The notes under the pieces were generated by a model, which saw nothing but the letters and a program-made list of their open reading frames with translations, was not told the DNA's origin and searched no databases. From a virus, in IMG/VR virus record IMGVR_UViG_3300047358_000424, positions 1 to 42,465 of that record: DNA of 42,465 bases; one strand, written 5' to 3'. Made by a program: the position numbers and the translations under genes. This document shows, piece by piece, positions 15,406 to 22,254 of this stretch. Each line of letters starts with the position of its first letter. The first letter of the stretch is position 1.

Positions 15406-15456
15406 GATATGTGACCTGCTCGCACCCGCGCCACTGCACGGAGCAGGTCACATATC
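15406..15456. promoter_or_regulatory. 16-bp perfect inverted repeat (hairpin or operator)
   Basis: GATATGTGACCTGCTC (15406-15421) and its exact reverse complement (15441-15456) flank a 19-nt GC-rich loop. It lies between the 82-aa membrane gene and the 313-aa gene. No U-run follows on the minus strand, so it is not a standard terminator. A regulator binding site, an RNA processing hairpin or an attenuator are all possible. Confidence 0.6.
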
Positions 15457-15464
15457 TATAAGGT

Positions 15465-15713
15465 TTAAGCATTGAAATCTTGGTATTTTTTGAGTTCTAG
15501 ATATTTCATTGTCTTAGCAACCTTCATATTCAAACGATACATCTTCACCTTATATTTCGTAAGAGCGTATAAAGTTGAGAAAATGTATACTGGTACTAGC
15601 ATACATATAAACAGAGCAGTTAGTAGTTTGAGTAGCATATGTGTTTTGGTTGTGGGTTGGTGAGACATTGAACATATCAACATCTCTCTTATTTGTTTTT
15701 GGTTTGTGTTCAT
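15465..15713 (-). CDS. Small membrane protein, 82 aa
   Basis: An 82-residue protein with one strong TM segment at about 27-50 (MLLKLLTALFICMLVPVYIF), a short N-terminal part and a basic C-terminal tail (KYKVKMYRLNMKVAKTMKYL). The true start may be one of two internal Met codons nearer the TM segment. It is followed by the hairpin at 15406-15456. Unknown family. Confidence 0.62.
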   Translation of the reverse strand: MNTNQKQIREMLICSMSHQPTTKTHMLLKLLTALFICMLVPVYIFSTLYALTKYKVKMYRLNMKVAKTMKYLELKKYQDFNA

Positions 15714-15732
15714 TGTTAGTATATCTTGTGGG

Positions 15733-15903
15733 TTACCCTAGATACCGAAGACAATCTTCAGATTCCTTTTCCGTTGCGAAATACTCACTGTTACGTGAAT
15801 ACGGTAACCAGCAGCCTATCTCCTCGTCGTAGTATTCTCTACCTACGTAGTATCCAGCTGCTGATTGCATTACTTTTAGTGGTGTTATTTTTTCAGTTAC
15901 CAT
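15733..15903 (-). CDS. Small protein, 56 aa
   Basis: An open frame with ATG at 15903 and stop at 15733 encodes MVTEKITPLKVMQSAAGYYV, then GREYYDEEIGCWLPYSRNSE, then YFATEKESEDCLRYLG. The phrase QSAAGYYxGRxYYDEE...PYSRxSxYFAT resembles short phage proteins of unknown function that I have seen elsewhere. It starts 4 nt after the 31-aa gene stop, so it fits a chain of small early genes. Confidence 0.65.
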   Translation of the reverse strand: MVTEKITPLKVMQSAAGYYVGREYYDEEIGCWLPYSRNSEYFATEKESEDCLRYLG

Positions 15904-15907
15904 AATG

Positions 15908-16003
15908 TTATTTGTTTAGTTTTATATACATGTAGATAAACAATCCTAGATAGACTGTGACGATTGGTCCGAAGATTAGGTAAGCTAGTAGTACTTGATT
16001 CAT
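15908..16003 (-). CDS. Single-TM microprotein, 31 aa
   Basis: ATG at 16003, stop at 15908. The protein is MNQVLLAYLIFGPIVTVYLG followed by LFIYMYIKLNK: almost entirely one TM helix with a Lys/Asn end. It fills the gap between the 60-aa and 56-aa genes in the same direction. No Shine-Dalgarno is visible, as for its neighbours. Confidence 0.5.
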   Translation of the reverse strand: MNQVLLAYLIFGPIVTVYLGLFIYMYIKLNK

Positions 16004-16021
16004 GATTAGTATAGGTTGTGG

Positions 16022-16204
16022 TTAGATTGTGCTTCTGATTACAGTACTAAAGGATCCAGAATGCTCATATAACTCAGCATTGTTTTCCCAAGATACTTCA
16101 TCATATCTCTTTATTGCTTTATTACGGGAGGTGAACTCTTCTTCTACTTCGTTGTGGGGATCATCTGAGAACTCTACTGTTAGGATGTATGTTGCGTTTT
16201 GCAT
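16022..16204 (-). CDS. Hypothetical protein, 60 aa
   Basis: A 60-residue protein starting MQNATYILTVEFSDDPHNEV, with an alternating strand-helix-strand layout. No family recognised. It lies downstream of the terminator-like hairpin that ends the 75-aa gene, in the early minus-strand cluster. Confidence 0.65.
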   Translation of the reverse strand: MQNATYILTVEFSDDPHNEVEEEFTSRNKAIKRYDEVSWENNAELYEHSGSFSTVIRSTI

Positions 16205-16250
16205 AGTATATATTGTGGGTTTGGTTTTTGGATTTGATTAACACCAGAAA

Positions 16251-16275
16251 GCAGGGGGACTTCTCAGCCCCCCTA
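16251..16275 (-). terminator. G5/C5 hairpin after the 75-aa gene
   Basis: On the minus strand GGGGGCTGAGAAGTCCCCC is followed by TGCTTTCTGG. The stem is at least five G-C pairs with a small loop. It lies just after the 75-aa gene stop and is partly preserved in the decayed duplicate near 16976-16995. Confidence 0.6.
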
Positions 16276-16285
16276 CCGTTTAGGC

Positions 16286-16513
16286 TTAGCAGGTCACGAT
16301 GTAGGTGTCCACCCAGCCATTCTCCCAAATGACTTTGTCGACTGTTATGGACGTCCCCCGCTTGAGGGCCGTGTCGTGCCATACTTTCATATACTCACCA
16401 GACTCCGTTCTCACGGTGGTTGGGTATTCACCCTCTGTGGACTTTGCGCCGCAGGCGACAACGTCTCCTTGATATTGGGTTACTTGGACTTCGGATTTTG
16501 TAGCTTTTTTCAT
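16286..16513 (-). CDS. Hypothetical protein, 75 aa (first gene of the minus block)
   Basis: A 75-residue protein starting MKKATKSEVQVTQYQGDVVA, mostly beta-strand by pattern, ending WENGWVDTYIVTC. No family recognised. It is the first gene transcribed leftwards from the divergent region, with TATAAT (minus strand, 16523-16518) five bases before its ATG. A -10 so close to the ATG implies a very short or absent leader. A decayed copy lies inverted at 16732-16962, so this gene was duplicated and one copy lost. Confidence 0.75.
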   Translation of the reverse strand: MKKATKSEVQVTQYQGDVVACGAKSTEGEYPTTVRTESGEYMKVWHDTALKRGTSITVDKVIWENGWVDTYIVTC

Positions 16514-16584
16514 ATGTATTATAGGTTTCGTGAGCGGAATTGCTCGTCCCGAAAGAATCTGTCAAGGTGGAGATTCGCTAAAAT

Positions 16585-16603
16585 TGCATCGGAATCCGAT
16601 GCA
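16585..16603. promoter_or_regulatory. 19-bp palindrome, possible operator
   Basis: TGCATCGGA-A-TCCGATGCA is a perfect palindrome with 9-bp arms around one base, in the spacer between the two arms of the inverted duplication and upstream of the first leftward gene. A related half-site (TTCCGATA) occurs near 16652. It has the form of a dimeric repressor site. Confidence 0.5.
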
Positions 16604-16669
16604 CGTCGACCCGCTTAAGATAAATGGACATGGGTTGTGGACGCCCACAGGTTCCGATACTTGCGGGGT

Positions 16670-17010
16670 GCGAATACTACCTTTACAGATTCTTTAGAGC
16701 AATTCCGATCACGAAAACTATAATACATTCGATGGGAAAAAAGCTTCAAAATCCGAAGTCAAAGTGACATGGATCCAATGTCAAGGAGACGTTGTCGGCT
16801 GCGGCGCAAAGGCTGACTAGGAATACCCAACCGCCGTGAGAACGGAGTCTGGTGACTGATGACATGGCACGTCACGGGCCTCAAGCGAAGAGGGGGACGT
16901 CCGTGACAGACGGCATTAGTGCTTTGCGAGAAGGGCTTGGGCACCTACGTCGATGAGCCGCTTAGCCTAAACGGTAGGGGGGCTGAGAAGTCCCCATGCT
17001 GTATGGTGTT
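16670..17010. repeat. Inverted duplication, right arm (decayed)
   Basis: This is the plus-strand counterpart of 16578-16240. It keeps CTATAATACAT, the coding body and the GGTAGGGGGGCTGAGAAGTCCCC hairpin region, with scattered substitutions and small insertions. Confidence 0.88.
16732..16962 (+). pseudogene. Decayed inverted copy of the 75-aa gene
   Basis: The sequence is alignable from its ATG to the position of the parent's stop with the gene at 16513-16286, but it is broken. Two extra bases after the ATG shift the frame. In the parental frame a TAG follows CGAKAD and two TGA codons follow TESGD, with more indels after. Residues such as SKSEV, QGDVV, CGAK and EYPT can still be read. It is a clear pseudogene on the opposite strand from its parent. 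Confidence 0.85.
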
Positions 17011-17421
17011 TGGGGGAGGTTTGGTTAGTGCAAATGCTTGTGGAGTAAGGTGTTGCGATTGTGGAATGTATAGATAGGCCGCCTTGTTTGTCGCGTTCGG
17101 GTGGGCGTGAGCCAGAAGCGGAGACAAAGTTCTGATAGCCAAGGGTTTAGCGCGTCACTGTTGCCCGCTTCGTGGGCTGTGGGGTCTGGAGGCGCATGAA
17201 GAGAAGGTCAACGTTCGAAGTTCCGAGGGTCCGAAGGAGCTGCGTTGCATTAGCAAGCCGACGACTCCTAATCGACACAGGAAACTTAGGCCCCCACTGG
17301 GGGAAACGAATCGGTGACGAAACAAGGAGTCCCTACCTGCAAATCCAATTTTCAATTTTTGGGATTTCGGGTGATTTAGTGCACAAGTGTTCAGTGGAAT
17401 TGGCAATTACTGCTAAATCTG
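17011..17421. other. Non-coding stretch, no gene seen
   Basis: About 410 bp with no convincing gene on either strand; the open frames here lack family features and consistent codon use. It appears richer in G and C than the flanking regions. Small hairpins are visible, for example CCCCC-ACT-GGGGG at 17291-17303 and one around the TTCG in GCCCGCTTCGTGGGC near 17163-17177. It may hold decayed sequence, a structured RNA or a packaging or replication site; I cannot decide. Confidence 0.5.
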
Positions 17422-17667
17422 TCACACTTATCACACTTGCATCACACTTTTTTGAGCTAAGTGTGACTTATTAAATGGTACCTTTATCAACGACTTACGT
17501 AATCTGTCACACAAATCACACTTTTTCTAACCCCCTAACGTTTACTTGTAACAGACCCCCAAAAAAAGTGTGATTTGTGTGACAGATTCCATAAGTGCTT
17601 AATAACTATATAATAAAGTTAATCACACCCCCCCAAAAAAAGTGTGATACAGGTGTGATAAGTGTGA
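17422..17667. repeat. Iteron-like array of TCACACTT / AAGTGTGA octamers
   Basis: Twelve octamers close to TCACACTT or its complement start at 17422, 17431, 17442, 17459, 17507, 17516, 17566, 17575, 17623, 17640, 17651 and 17660. They fall into three groups, each with one or more inverted pairs. A longer direct repeat, CCCCCAAAAAAAGTGTGAT, occurs near 17556 and 17629. The array lies in the divergent control region just upstream of the structural operon. This form fits binding sites for an origin protein or regulator. Confidence 0.85.
17501..17588. promoter_or_regulatory. 26-bp perfect inverted repeat within the octamer array
   Basis: Arm 17501-17526 (starting AATCTGTCACACAAATCACA) is the exact reverse complement of 17563-17588, with a 36-nt spacer. 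Each arm contains two octamers. It could form a long cruciform or RNA hairpin, or position proteins symmetrically. Candidate replication origin, packaging site or operator. Confidence 0.8.
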
Positions 17668-17672
17668 CACGC

Positions 17673-17701
17673 TTGACATTTTGTTCACTACTTGTTTTAC
17701 C
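17673..17701 (+). promoter_or_regulatory. Possible promoter for the structural operon
   Basis: A perfect TTGACA (17673-17678) is followed after 17 nt by TTTACC, a poor -10. It lies exactly 36 nt before the terminase small-subunit ATG, the same distance as the better promoter at 36396. A TATAAT also occurs at about 17610. Initiation here would give an almost leaderless mRNA. Confidence 0.4.
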
Positions 17702-17708
17702 TTGTTAC

Positions 17709-18245
17709 ATGCCAACCAAGAAACCAGATGGTAGAACTTATGCTGCAGGTAAGAAACCAAAGCAGGTTGTTAAGCAGCAAAATGCAAAAAGAACACGGTG
17801 TCACCGTAAACGCATGAAGGCAGAAGAAGACATGATAGTAGCTAAGAAAGATCTTGCTAAGGTTGAGAATGAGCTCTCAATCAAGCAACAGTTCCTGGAT
17901 ATGATGAGCCAAGCTCCTACCCCTGCCCAGCAACGGAAGGCTTTGCTTGCCATGTTTGCGGACAAAGGCATCAATCCTATCGAGGAACTGATGAGCTATA
18001 CCAATAACACAGAAGTTCCCCTAAAGGAGAAAATATCTATCTGGAAGGAACTAGCCAGTTACACCCAGCCGAAACTTAAGAGCGTAGACGTCCAGCAGAA
18101 CATTACGGGTGAGATGAAGATATTGTCTGTGGACTACAGTAAGGTGTCCAAAGCTGACTTAGCAGATTCAGTTGACGCAGAAATCGTTGACATCGGCGAA
18201 GATTATGATGAATTTCTAAGCGAGGAGGAGAGAAGTGAGTCTTGA
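17709..18245 (+). CDS. Putative terminase small subunit
   Basis: A 178-residue protein starting MPTKKPDGRTYAAG. An in-frame ATG 38 codons upstream lies inside the octamer array and is unlikely. The N-terminal 35 residues are Lys/Arg-rich, followed by a coiled coil at about 35-60 (EEDMIVAKKDLAKVENELSI), a helical middle and an acidic tail (DIGEDYDEFLSEEERSES). The layout and its place just before the large terminase gene suggest the DNA-recognising small terminase. No direct HTH motif is clear. It is the first gene of the rightward block. Confidence 0.65.
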   Translation: MPTKKPDGRTYAAGKKPKQVVKQQNAKRTRCHRKRMKAEEDMIVAKKDLAKVENELSIKQQFLDMMSQAPTPAQQRKALLAMFADKGINPIEELMSYTNNTEVPLKEKISIWKELASYTQPKLKSVDVQQNITGEMKILSVDYSKVSKADLADSVDAEIVDIGEDYDEFLSEEERSES

Positions 18246-18495
18246 GCCAATAGAGAAAGCAATCGCCATACTGGGAGAACACTTCCGTCACTATGTGGTC
18301 ATAGCGTCGGATGACGATACTCCCTTGGCATATGACGTTCGCTTCAGCGATCCCTACGCCGCATCTGGTCTGCTTAGCTCCGCAACAAAGTATCACGAGA
18401 ATTTCATCAGCGACAGTGGTAGTATGGACGATGACTGGGAGTGGAGCGAGCTGAGTGATGACGACGACTTTGACGATTATCTAGATGAATATTAG
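18235..18495 (+). CDS. Acidic hypothetical protein, 86 aa
   Basis: An 86-residue very acidic protein. Its last 25 residues (DDDWEWSELSDDDDFDDYLD) are mostly Asp/Glu/Trp. It overlaps the small terminase gene by 11 nt and the large terminase gene by 11 nt, so it is translationally coupled to both. A DNA-mimic or terminase regulator is possible; no family recognised. Confidence 0.7.
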   Translation: MSLEPIEKAIAILGEHFRHYVVIASDDDTPLAYDVRFSDPYAASGLLSSATKYHENFISDSGSMDDDWEWSELSDDDDFDDYLDEY

Positions 18496-19798
18496 CGTCC
18501 CAGCTCAGGGATGGGAGCCAAGACCTTACCAGCTTCCATTACTGAAGTATATGTCCCAGAAGAAGCGCAGCCTGAGAGCGGTTGTTGCTTGGCACCGTCG
18601 TGCTGGTAAGGATCTAACCTGTGTGAATATTGTTGCGATCAAGGCATTGCAGCGTGTTGGCACTTACTGGTATGTGTTGCCCTACGGCAATCAGGCACGC
18701 CGAATCGTATGGAACGGCATGACTGGCGAGGGCAAGAAATTTATCGACTACTTCCCAAGGGAATTGGTCGAGAAGAAGAGTGAGCAGGAGATGCGTATCC
18801 ACCTTAAGAATGGATCAATCATCCAGCTCATGGGATCTGACGACCCCGATAAAATGGTTGGTGCGAATCCCGTCGGAGTGGTATTCTCGGAATATAGTAT
18901 CTCCGATCCTTCAGCGTGGCAGTTGATTAACCCCATCCTTGCAGAAAACGGAGGGTGGGCGTTGTTCAACGGAACGCCTCGTGGTGAGAACCACTTCTAC
19001 AAGATGCTGTTAAAAGCTCAGGCCGACAAAGCGTGGTACAGCAGCCACCTGTCGGTCAAGGACACAAAGGCGATTGCACCCGACGAACTTCGTAAAGCTC
19101 GTAACGAGCTGAACAACGAAGCTCGCTTCCAATCGGAATATATGTGCTCGTTTAAGACTCCAGTGGAGGGAGCTTACTACGGATCGCAGATCAACAAGGC
19201 TTACAGGGAGAAGAGAGTTGTAGACAGCATCGCGGTCGACCCCCTGCTCCCTGTCCACACTGCGTGGGACTTGGGGATGGACGACGCGACAACCATTTGG
19301 TTTTTCCAGCAGTTTCGCAATGAGTTACGGATAGTGAACTACTACGAGAACAGCGGGGAGGGGCTGCCCCACTATGCACGAGAACTGCACAGGTGGTCTG
19401 CCCAGAAGGATGTGACGTATGGGAAGCACTATGCCCCACACGACATCAAGGTGCGAGAGCTTGGTACAGGCAAGTCTCGCTTAGAGACAGCCAGAGGACT
19501 TGGCTTGAAGTTTACTCCAGTCAAGAAGCTGTCTATCATTGACGGCATCGAAGCCGTCCGAAACATTCTACCGAAGTGTTGGTTCTCAAAGACAGCGTGC
19601 TACGCAGGCATTGAGGCACTGAAGGGCTACCATAAAGAATTTGATAGCTCTCGCGCAGTTTTCAGAAAAACGCCCGTCCATGATTCCAACTCACACGGAG
19701 CAGACGCTTTCAGAACATTAGCGGTTGGTCTAAAGCAACCAAAACTGGATAAAAAGAAACCAAAGCATGAGTATCAAGTCGCAGGTATCCGTTGGTGA
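18485..19798 (+). CDS. terL: Terminase large subunit
   Basis: The DNA-packaging ATPase/nuclease, 437 residues. Walker A is AWHRRAGKD (35-43) and Walker B is GVVFSEYS (131-138) with catalytic E136; the coupling motif follows as FNGTPRG (161-167). The C-terminal RNase H-like nuclease starts at HTAWDLGMDDATT with D262 and includes a late Asp in HDSNSHGADAFR. The length is shorter than T7 gp19 (about 586) and typical of compact terminases. Unlike T7, where the terminase genes are at the genome's right end, here they head the structural operon. No Shine-Dalgarno; the start overlaps the preceding gene. Confidence 0.96.
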   Translation: MNISVPAQGWEPRPYQLPLLKYMSQKKRSLRAVVAWHRRAGKDLTCVNIVAIKALQRVGTYWYVLPYGNQARRIVWNGMTGEGKKFIDYFPRELVEKKSEQEMRIHLKNGSIIQLMGSDDPDKMVGANPVGVVFSEYSISDPSAWQLINPILAENGGWALFNGTPRGENHFYKMLLKAQADKAWYSSHLSVKDTKAIAPDELRKARNELNNEARFQSEYMCSFKTPVEGAYYGSQINKAYREKRVVDSIAVDPLLPVHTAWDLGMDDATTIWFFQQFRNELRIVNYYENSGEGLPHYARELHRWSAQKDVTYGKHYAPHDIKVRELGTGKSRLETARGLGLKFTPVKKLSIIDGIEAVRNILPKCWFSKTACYAGIEALKGYHKEFDSSRAVFRKTPVHDSNSHGADAFRTLAVGLKQPKLDKKKPKHEYQVAGIRW

Positions 19799-20234
19799 GG
19801 ACTACCGCCTATCCTTATTGGATGAGGCGGTGGTTTTGTATCACACACAAAACGCTGATTTCATTCAGCTTCAGGATTACTACCTGAACTGCCCACACGG
19901 TGAGGAGCGTTACTATTGGGGCACCCCCACCTACATTCTCATGGCAGAGGTACTTGAGGATGAGGTTGGTCGTTACTGGAGGATCGCCTATGCCGCTAGC
20001 CGCGACCCATCCAAGAGTGTTTCCATCTTCTTTGAACTTGCACCTTTTCCCCTTGACAGAGTATCGTTTACTCGTTACCACAGAATGCACAAACCCAACT
20101 CAGAAAAATTTTTTGAGTGGAACACTTTAAAACGTATATCAAAATATGGGCTCATCACCAAGCAAACCACCTCCTCCCCCACCACCCCCTGCTCCTCCTC
20201 CTCCTCCAGCACCGATGGCGCGGATGCCAGTTAA
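19767..20234 (+). CDS. Conserved-looking phage protein, 155 aa
   Basis: A 155-residue protein with a dense, folded-looking body (YYWGTPTYILMAEVLEDEVG; YWRIAYAASRDPSKSVSIFF; FELAPFPLDRVSFTRYHR). It overlaps the large terminase end by 32 nt. Its last 30 residues are Ser/Thr low-complexity because they overlap the Pro-rich gene that starts at 20146 in another frame. Position between terminase and portal matches small virion or assembly genes in T7-like phages. No family named. Confidence 0.7.
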   Translation: MSIKSQVSVGEDYRLSLLDEAVVLYHTQNADFIQLQDYYLNCPHGEERYYWGTPTYILMAEVLEDEVGRYWRIAYAASRDPSKSVSIFFELAPFPLDRVSFTRYHRMHKPNSEKFFEWNTLKRISKYGLITKQTTSSPTTPCSSSSSSTDGADAS

Positions 20235-20376
20235 ACAGGCAGCCGCTCCATCTGCCCGCGTAACATCTGCTGGCCTGTTTGGTTCGCAGGCTGCTCGTCC
20301 CCGACAAAAGACTTCGCAAAGAAAGCGAACTCAAGGTCGCGCTACCCTTGGTGGTGGTTCAGGCTTGTATGGTTAG
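20146..20376 (+). CDS. Pro-rich small protein upstream of portal, 76 aa
   Basis: A 76-residue protein. It opens MGSSPSK followed by a run of prolines broken by Ala (residues 8-23), then a basic Ser/Ala-rich middle, and ends GRATLGGGSGLYG. Short Pro-rich proteins just before the portal gene are frequent in T7-like aquatic phages. The GGG-containing end resembles that of T7 gp7.3, a small virion protein, so a minor head/tail component is likely. It overlaps the 155-aa gene by 89 nt and the portal by 8 nt. Confidence 0.68.
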   Translation: MGSSPSKPPPPPPPPAPPPPPAPMARMPVKQAAAPSARVTSAGLFGSQAARPRQKTSQRKRTQGRATLGGGSGLYG

Positions 20377-21985
20377 ACTCAAGCAACGCTATGAGGAGCT
20401 TAAGCTGTTAAGGTCAAACCTTGACAGTATGTTCTATGATGCCCAGAGATATGTTCGGCCGAACTCAAACAAGTTCGATCACGGACATACTCCTATGCAG
20501 GAGGATGATTCACGGGAGCTTTACGATGATACAGCTGTCTGGTGTAATCAGATGTTTGCAAACGGACTCAGCTCTAACCTGATTCCAAAGTCTGATCGTT
20601 GGTTCTATCTTCGAATTGTCAATCGAGCGCAAAATGATGTCTCTTCAGAGGAACTTGCGTATCTGCAGAAGGTAGCTGATCGGATCCTACATGAGTTCGC
20701 TCTGCCGCAATCTCAGTTCTATAGCTCAAGTCACGAGTGTTTCTTGGATATTGGTGCTTATGGAACGTCTCCTGTTCAGATCTCGGAAGTTAACGGCGTT
20801 GTTAACTTTCGTTCTCGACCGCTGGCGGATGTGTTTTTTGACACAGATCAGCACGGCACCGTAGATACCGTTTATTATCGGTGTTACAAAACTGCTCGTC
20901 AGTTGATGCAATCGTTCCCAGCTGTTGAGGATATGGATGGCTTCAACAAAGATAGCTCGGTACACAACAAGTACGAGCTTGTTTATACGATTGAGCCCAA
21001 CACTGATAAGGCTGCTAAGAAAGGGAGTCGTGTCGGCAAGGGTCGACCTTATAAGGTAACTTATTGGTGCCCTGCTTTGAAGGAGCCACTTCAGGAAAGT
21101 GGATCCAGCTACTTTACATTCTTGGTGCCTCGTTGGTCTAAGTTGGCGGATGAAGTCTACGGACGGGGTCCCGCTTTCTCATGTTTGTCGCAGATTCGTG
21201 CGCTTAACAAGATGGTTAAGGAAGCACTGACATCTGCCGAGTATCTGAACTTCCCAACGCTGACAGCCGAAGAGGACAGCATCATGCTTCCTATGAAATA
21301 CGGTTCTCGTCAGATTATGTTTCATGAGGCTGGCAGTGAGAAGCCGTCGCCAATCATGGCAGGTAACCAGCCACAGTATGTGATGGAGATGATCCGCATG
21401 TATCGTGACTCTGTCAACCGTTCGTTCTTTGTCGATCAGATTATCCGTCAGGAAAAGAAGGAACGCCAGAGTGTTACAGAGATCCAAGATGTACGCGGAC
21501 AGATGCTCAACCAGTTGGCTCCGCTTCTTAATCGCATGGAAGCGGAATATCTGGGACCCGCCATTGAAGCAACATTTGAGCTTCTTGATCGTGCTGGTAG
21601 GTTACCAGAAAAACCAGCAAGCCTGTCTGGTGCGTCACTTGAGGTATCCTACTCCAGCCCAGCGTCTCAGTCTCAGTTTGCTACTCGACTTTCAGATATT
21701 AGTGCCTTTATGCGAGACATTGCACCTTTGGCTCAGGTTAAACCTGAAGTGATGGGTGCCGTTAACGAGCAGCGGCTGTTGGCCAGTTACGCACAGTATC
21801 GGAACATCACACCAGATATCATAAAGACCGAAGAAGAACTAGCTAAGATAGCACAGGCATCCCAACAACAACAACAACAAAGAGACGCTGTAGAGGCTGC
21901 TCCACAAATCGGAGGGGCGATGAAAGATATCGCTCAGGCCAAGCAGATTGATCCAGAAGGCGTGGGTCAGTTGTTGAACATATAA
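20369..21985 (+). CDS. Portal (head-to-tail connector) protein
   Basis: A 538-residue portal of the T7 gp8 type. Start at ATG 20369 (MVRLKQRYEELKLLRSNL), overlapping the stop of the Pro-rich gene; the frame is open 30 codons further upstream but that part lies inside the other gene. Recognisable stretches are YDDTAVWCNQMFANGLSSNL near the N-terminus, SRPLADVFFDTDQHG, PRWSKLADEVYGRGP, and RQEKKERQSVTEIQDVRGQM towards the C-terminus. It is followed by a Gln-rich tail (SQQQQQQRD). The dodecameric portal is the packaging channel and tail attachment point. The Bbp19-like gene and scaffold follow. Confidence 0.95.
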   Translation: MVRLKQRYEELKLLRSNLDSMFYDAQRYVRPNSNKFDHGHTPMQEDDSRELYDDTAVWCNQMFANGLSSNLIPKSDRWFYLRIVNRAQNDVSSEELAYLQKVADRILHEFALPQSQFYSSSHECFLDIGAYGTSPVQISEVNGVVNFRSRPLADVFFDTDQHGTVDTVYYRCYKTARQLMQSFPAVEDMDGFNKDSSVHNKYELVYTIEPNTDKAAKKGSRVGKGRPYKVTYWCPALKEPLQESGSSYFTFLVPRWSKLADEVYGRGPAFSCLSQIRALNKMVKEALTSAEYLNFPTLTAEEDSIMLPMKYGSRQIMFHEAGSEKPSPIMAGNQPQYVMEMIRMYRDSVNRSFFVDQIIRQEKKERQSVTEIQDVRGQMLNQLAPLLNRMEAEYLGPAIEATFELLDRAGRLPEKPASLSGASLEVSYSSPASQSQFATRLSDISAFMRDIAPLAQVKPEVMGAVNEQRLLASYAQYRNITPDIIKTEEELAKIAQASQQQQQQRDAVEAAPQIGGAMKDIAQAKQIDPEGVGQLLNI

Positions 21986-21986
21986 C

Positions 21987-22253
21987 ATGAAAGTCCTAGA
22001 TTCCTTAAGTAAGCTCCGCGAGAAAGCGAAGCTTAAAGAAGATTTAACTAATATATTGGAGACACCGCACGGTAAGCGGTTCTTCAAAGTACTCTTGCGT
22101 GAATGTCACGTAACCAAGCCCGTGTTTCATTCGGACGAAGCCAAGCTTCGTGAATGTGAAGGACGAAGACGTTTGGCTATGAGCTTTCTCACTCTACTGG
22201 GTCAAGACGATCCACAAGAACTTATTAACAAGATAGAGATGGAGAATAAATAA
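21987..22253 (+). CDS. Bbp19-like small phage protein
   Basis: An 88-residue protein with the pattern ETPHGKRFFKVLLRECHV ... EGRRRLAMSFLTLL. This matches what I know of Bbp19-like proteins of podophages (TPxGRxVL...EGRRxxG). It sits between portal and scaffold, the usual place for the family. Function is not established; head assembly is likely from context. Confidence 0.7.
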   Translation: MKVLDSLSKLREKAKLKEDLTNILETPHGKRFFKVLLRECHVTKPVFHSDEAKLRECEGRRRLAMSFLTLLGQDDPQELINKIEMENK

Positions 22254-22254
22254 T

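Larger units (their letters stand above)
16240..16578. repeat. Inverted duplication, left arm (intact)
   Basis: Read on the minus strand, 16578 to 16240 matches the plus strand 16670-17010 over about 340 nt at roughly 75-80 percent by eye. The match includes the upstream region (CTATAATACAT), the 75-aa gene and its downstream hairpin. Long identical stretches include CAAGGAGACGTTGTC and AGCCTAAACGGTAGGGGGGC. Confidence 0.88.

Noticed and set aside
17172-17474. 100-codon plus-strand and overlapping minus-strand frames in the non-coding region
   Set aside because: No protein-like composition, no start signal, and one runs into the octamer array.
17422-17667. Octamer array as a CRISPR array
   Set aside because: The repeats are 8 bp, unevenly spaced and in both orientations, with no spacers of constant size and no cas genes.
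20279-20368. Upstream extension of the portal gene by 30 codons
   Set aside because: The extension lies inside the Pro-rich gene and reads as basic and hydrophobic noise; the ATG at 20369 overlaps that gene's stop in the usual way.
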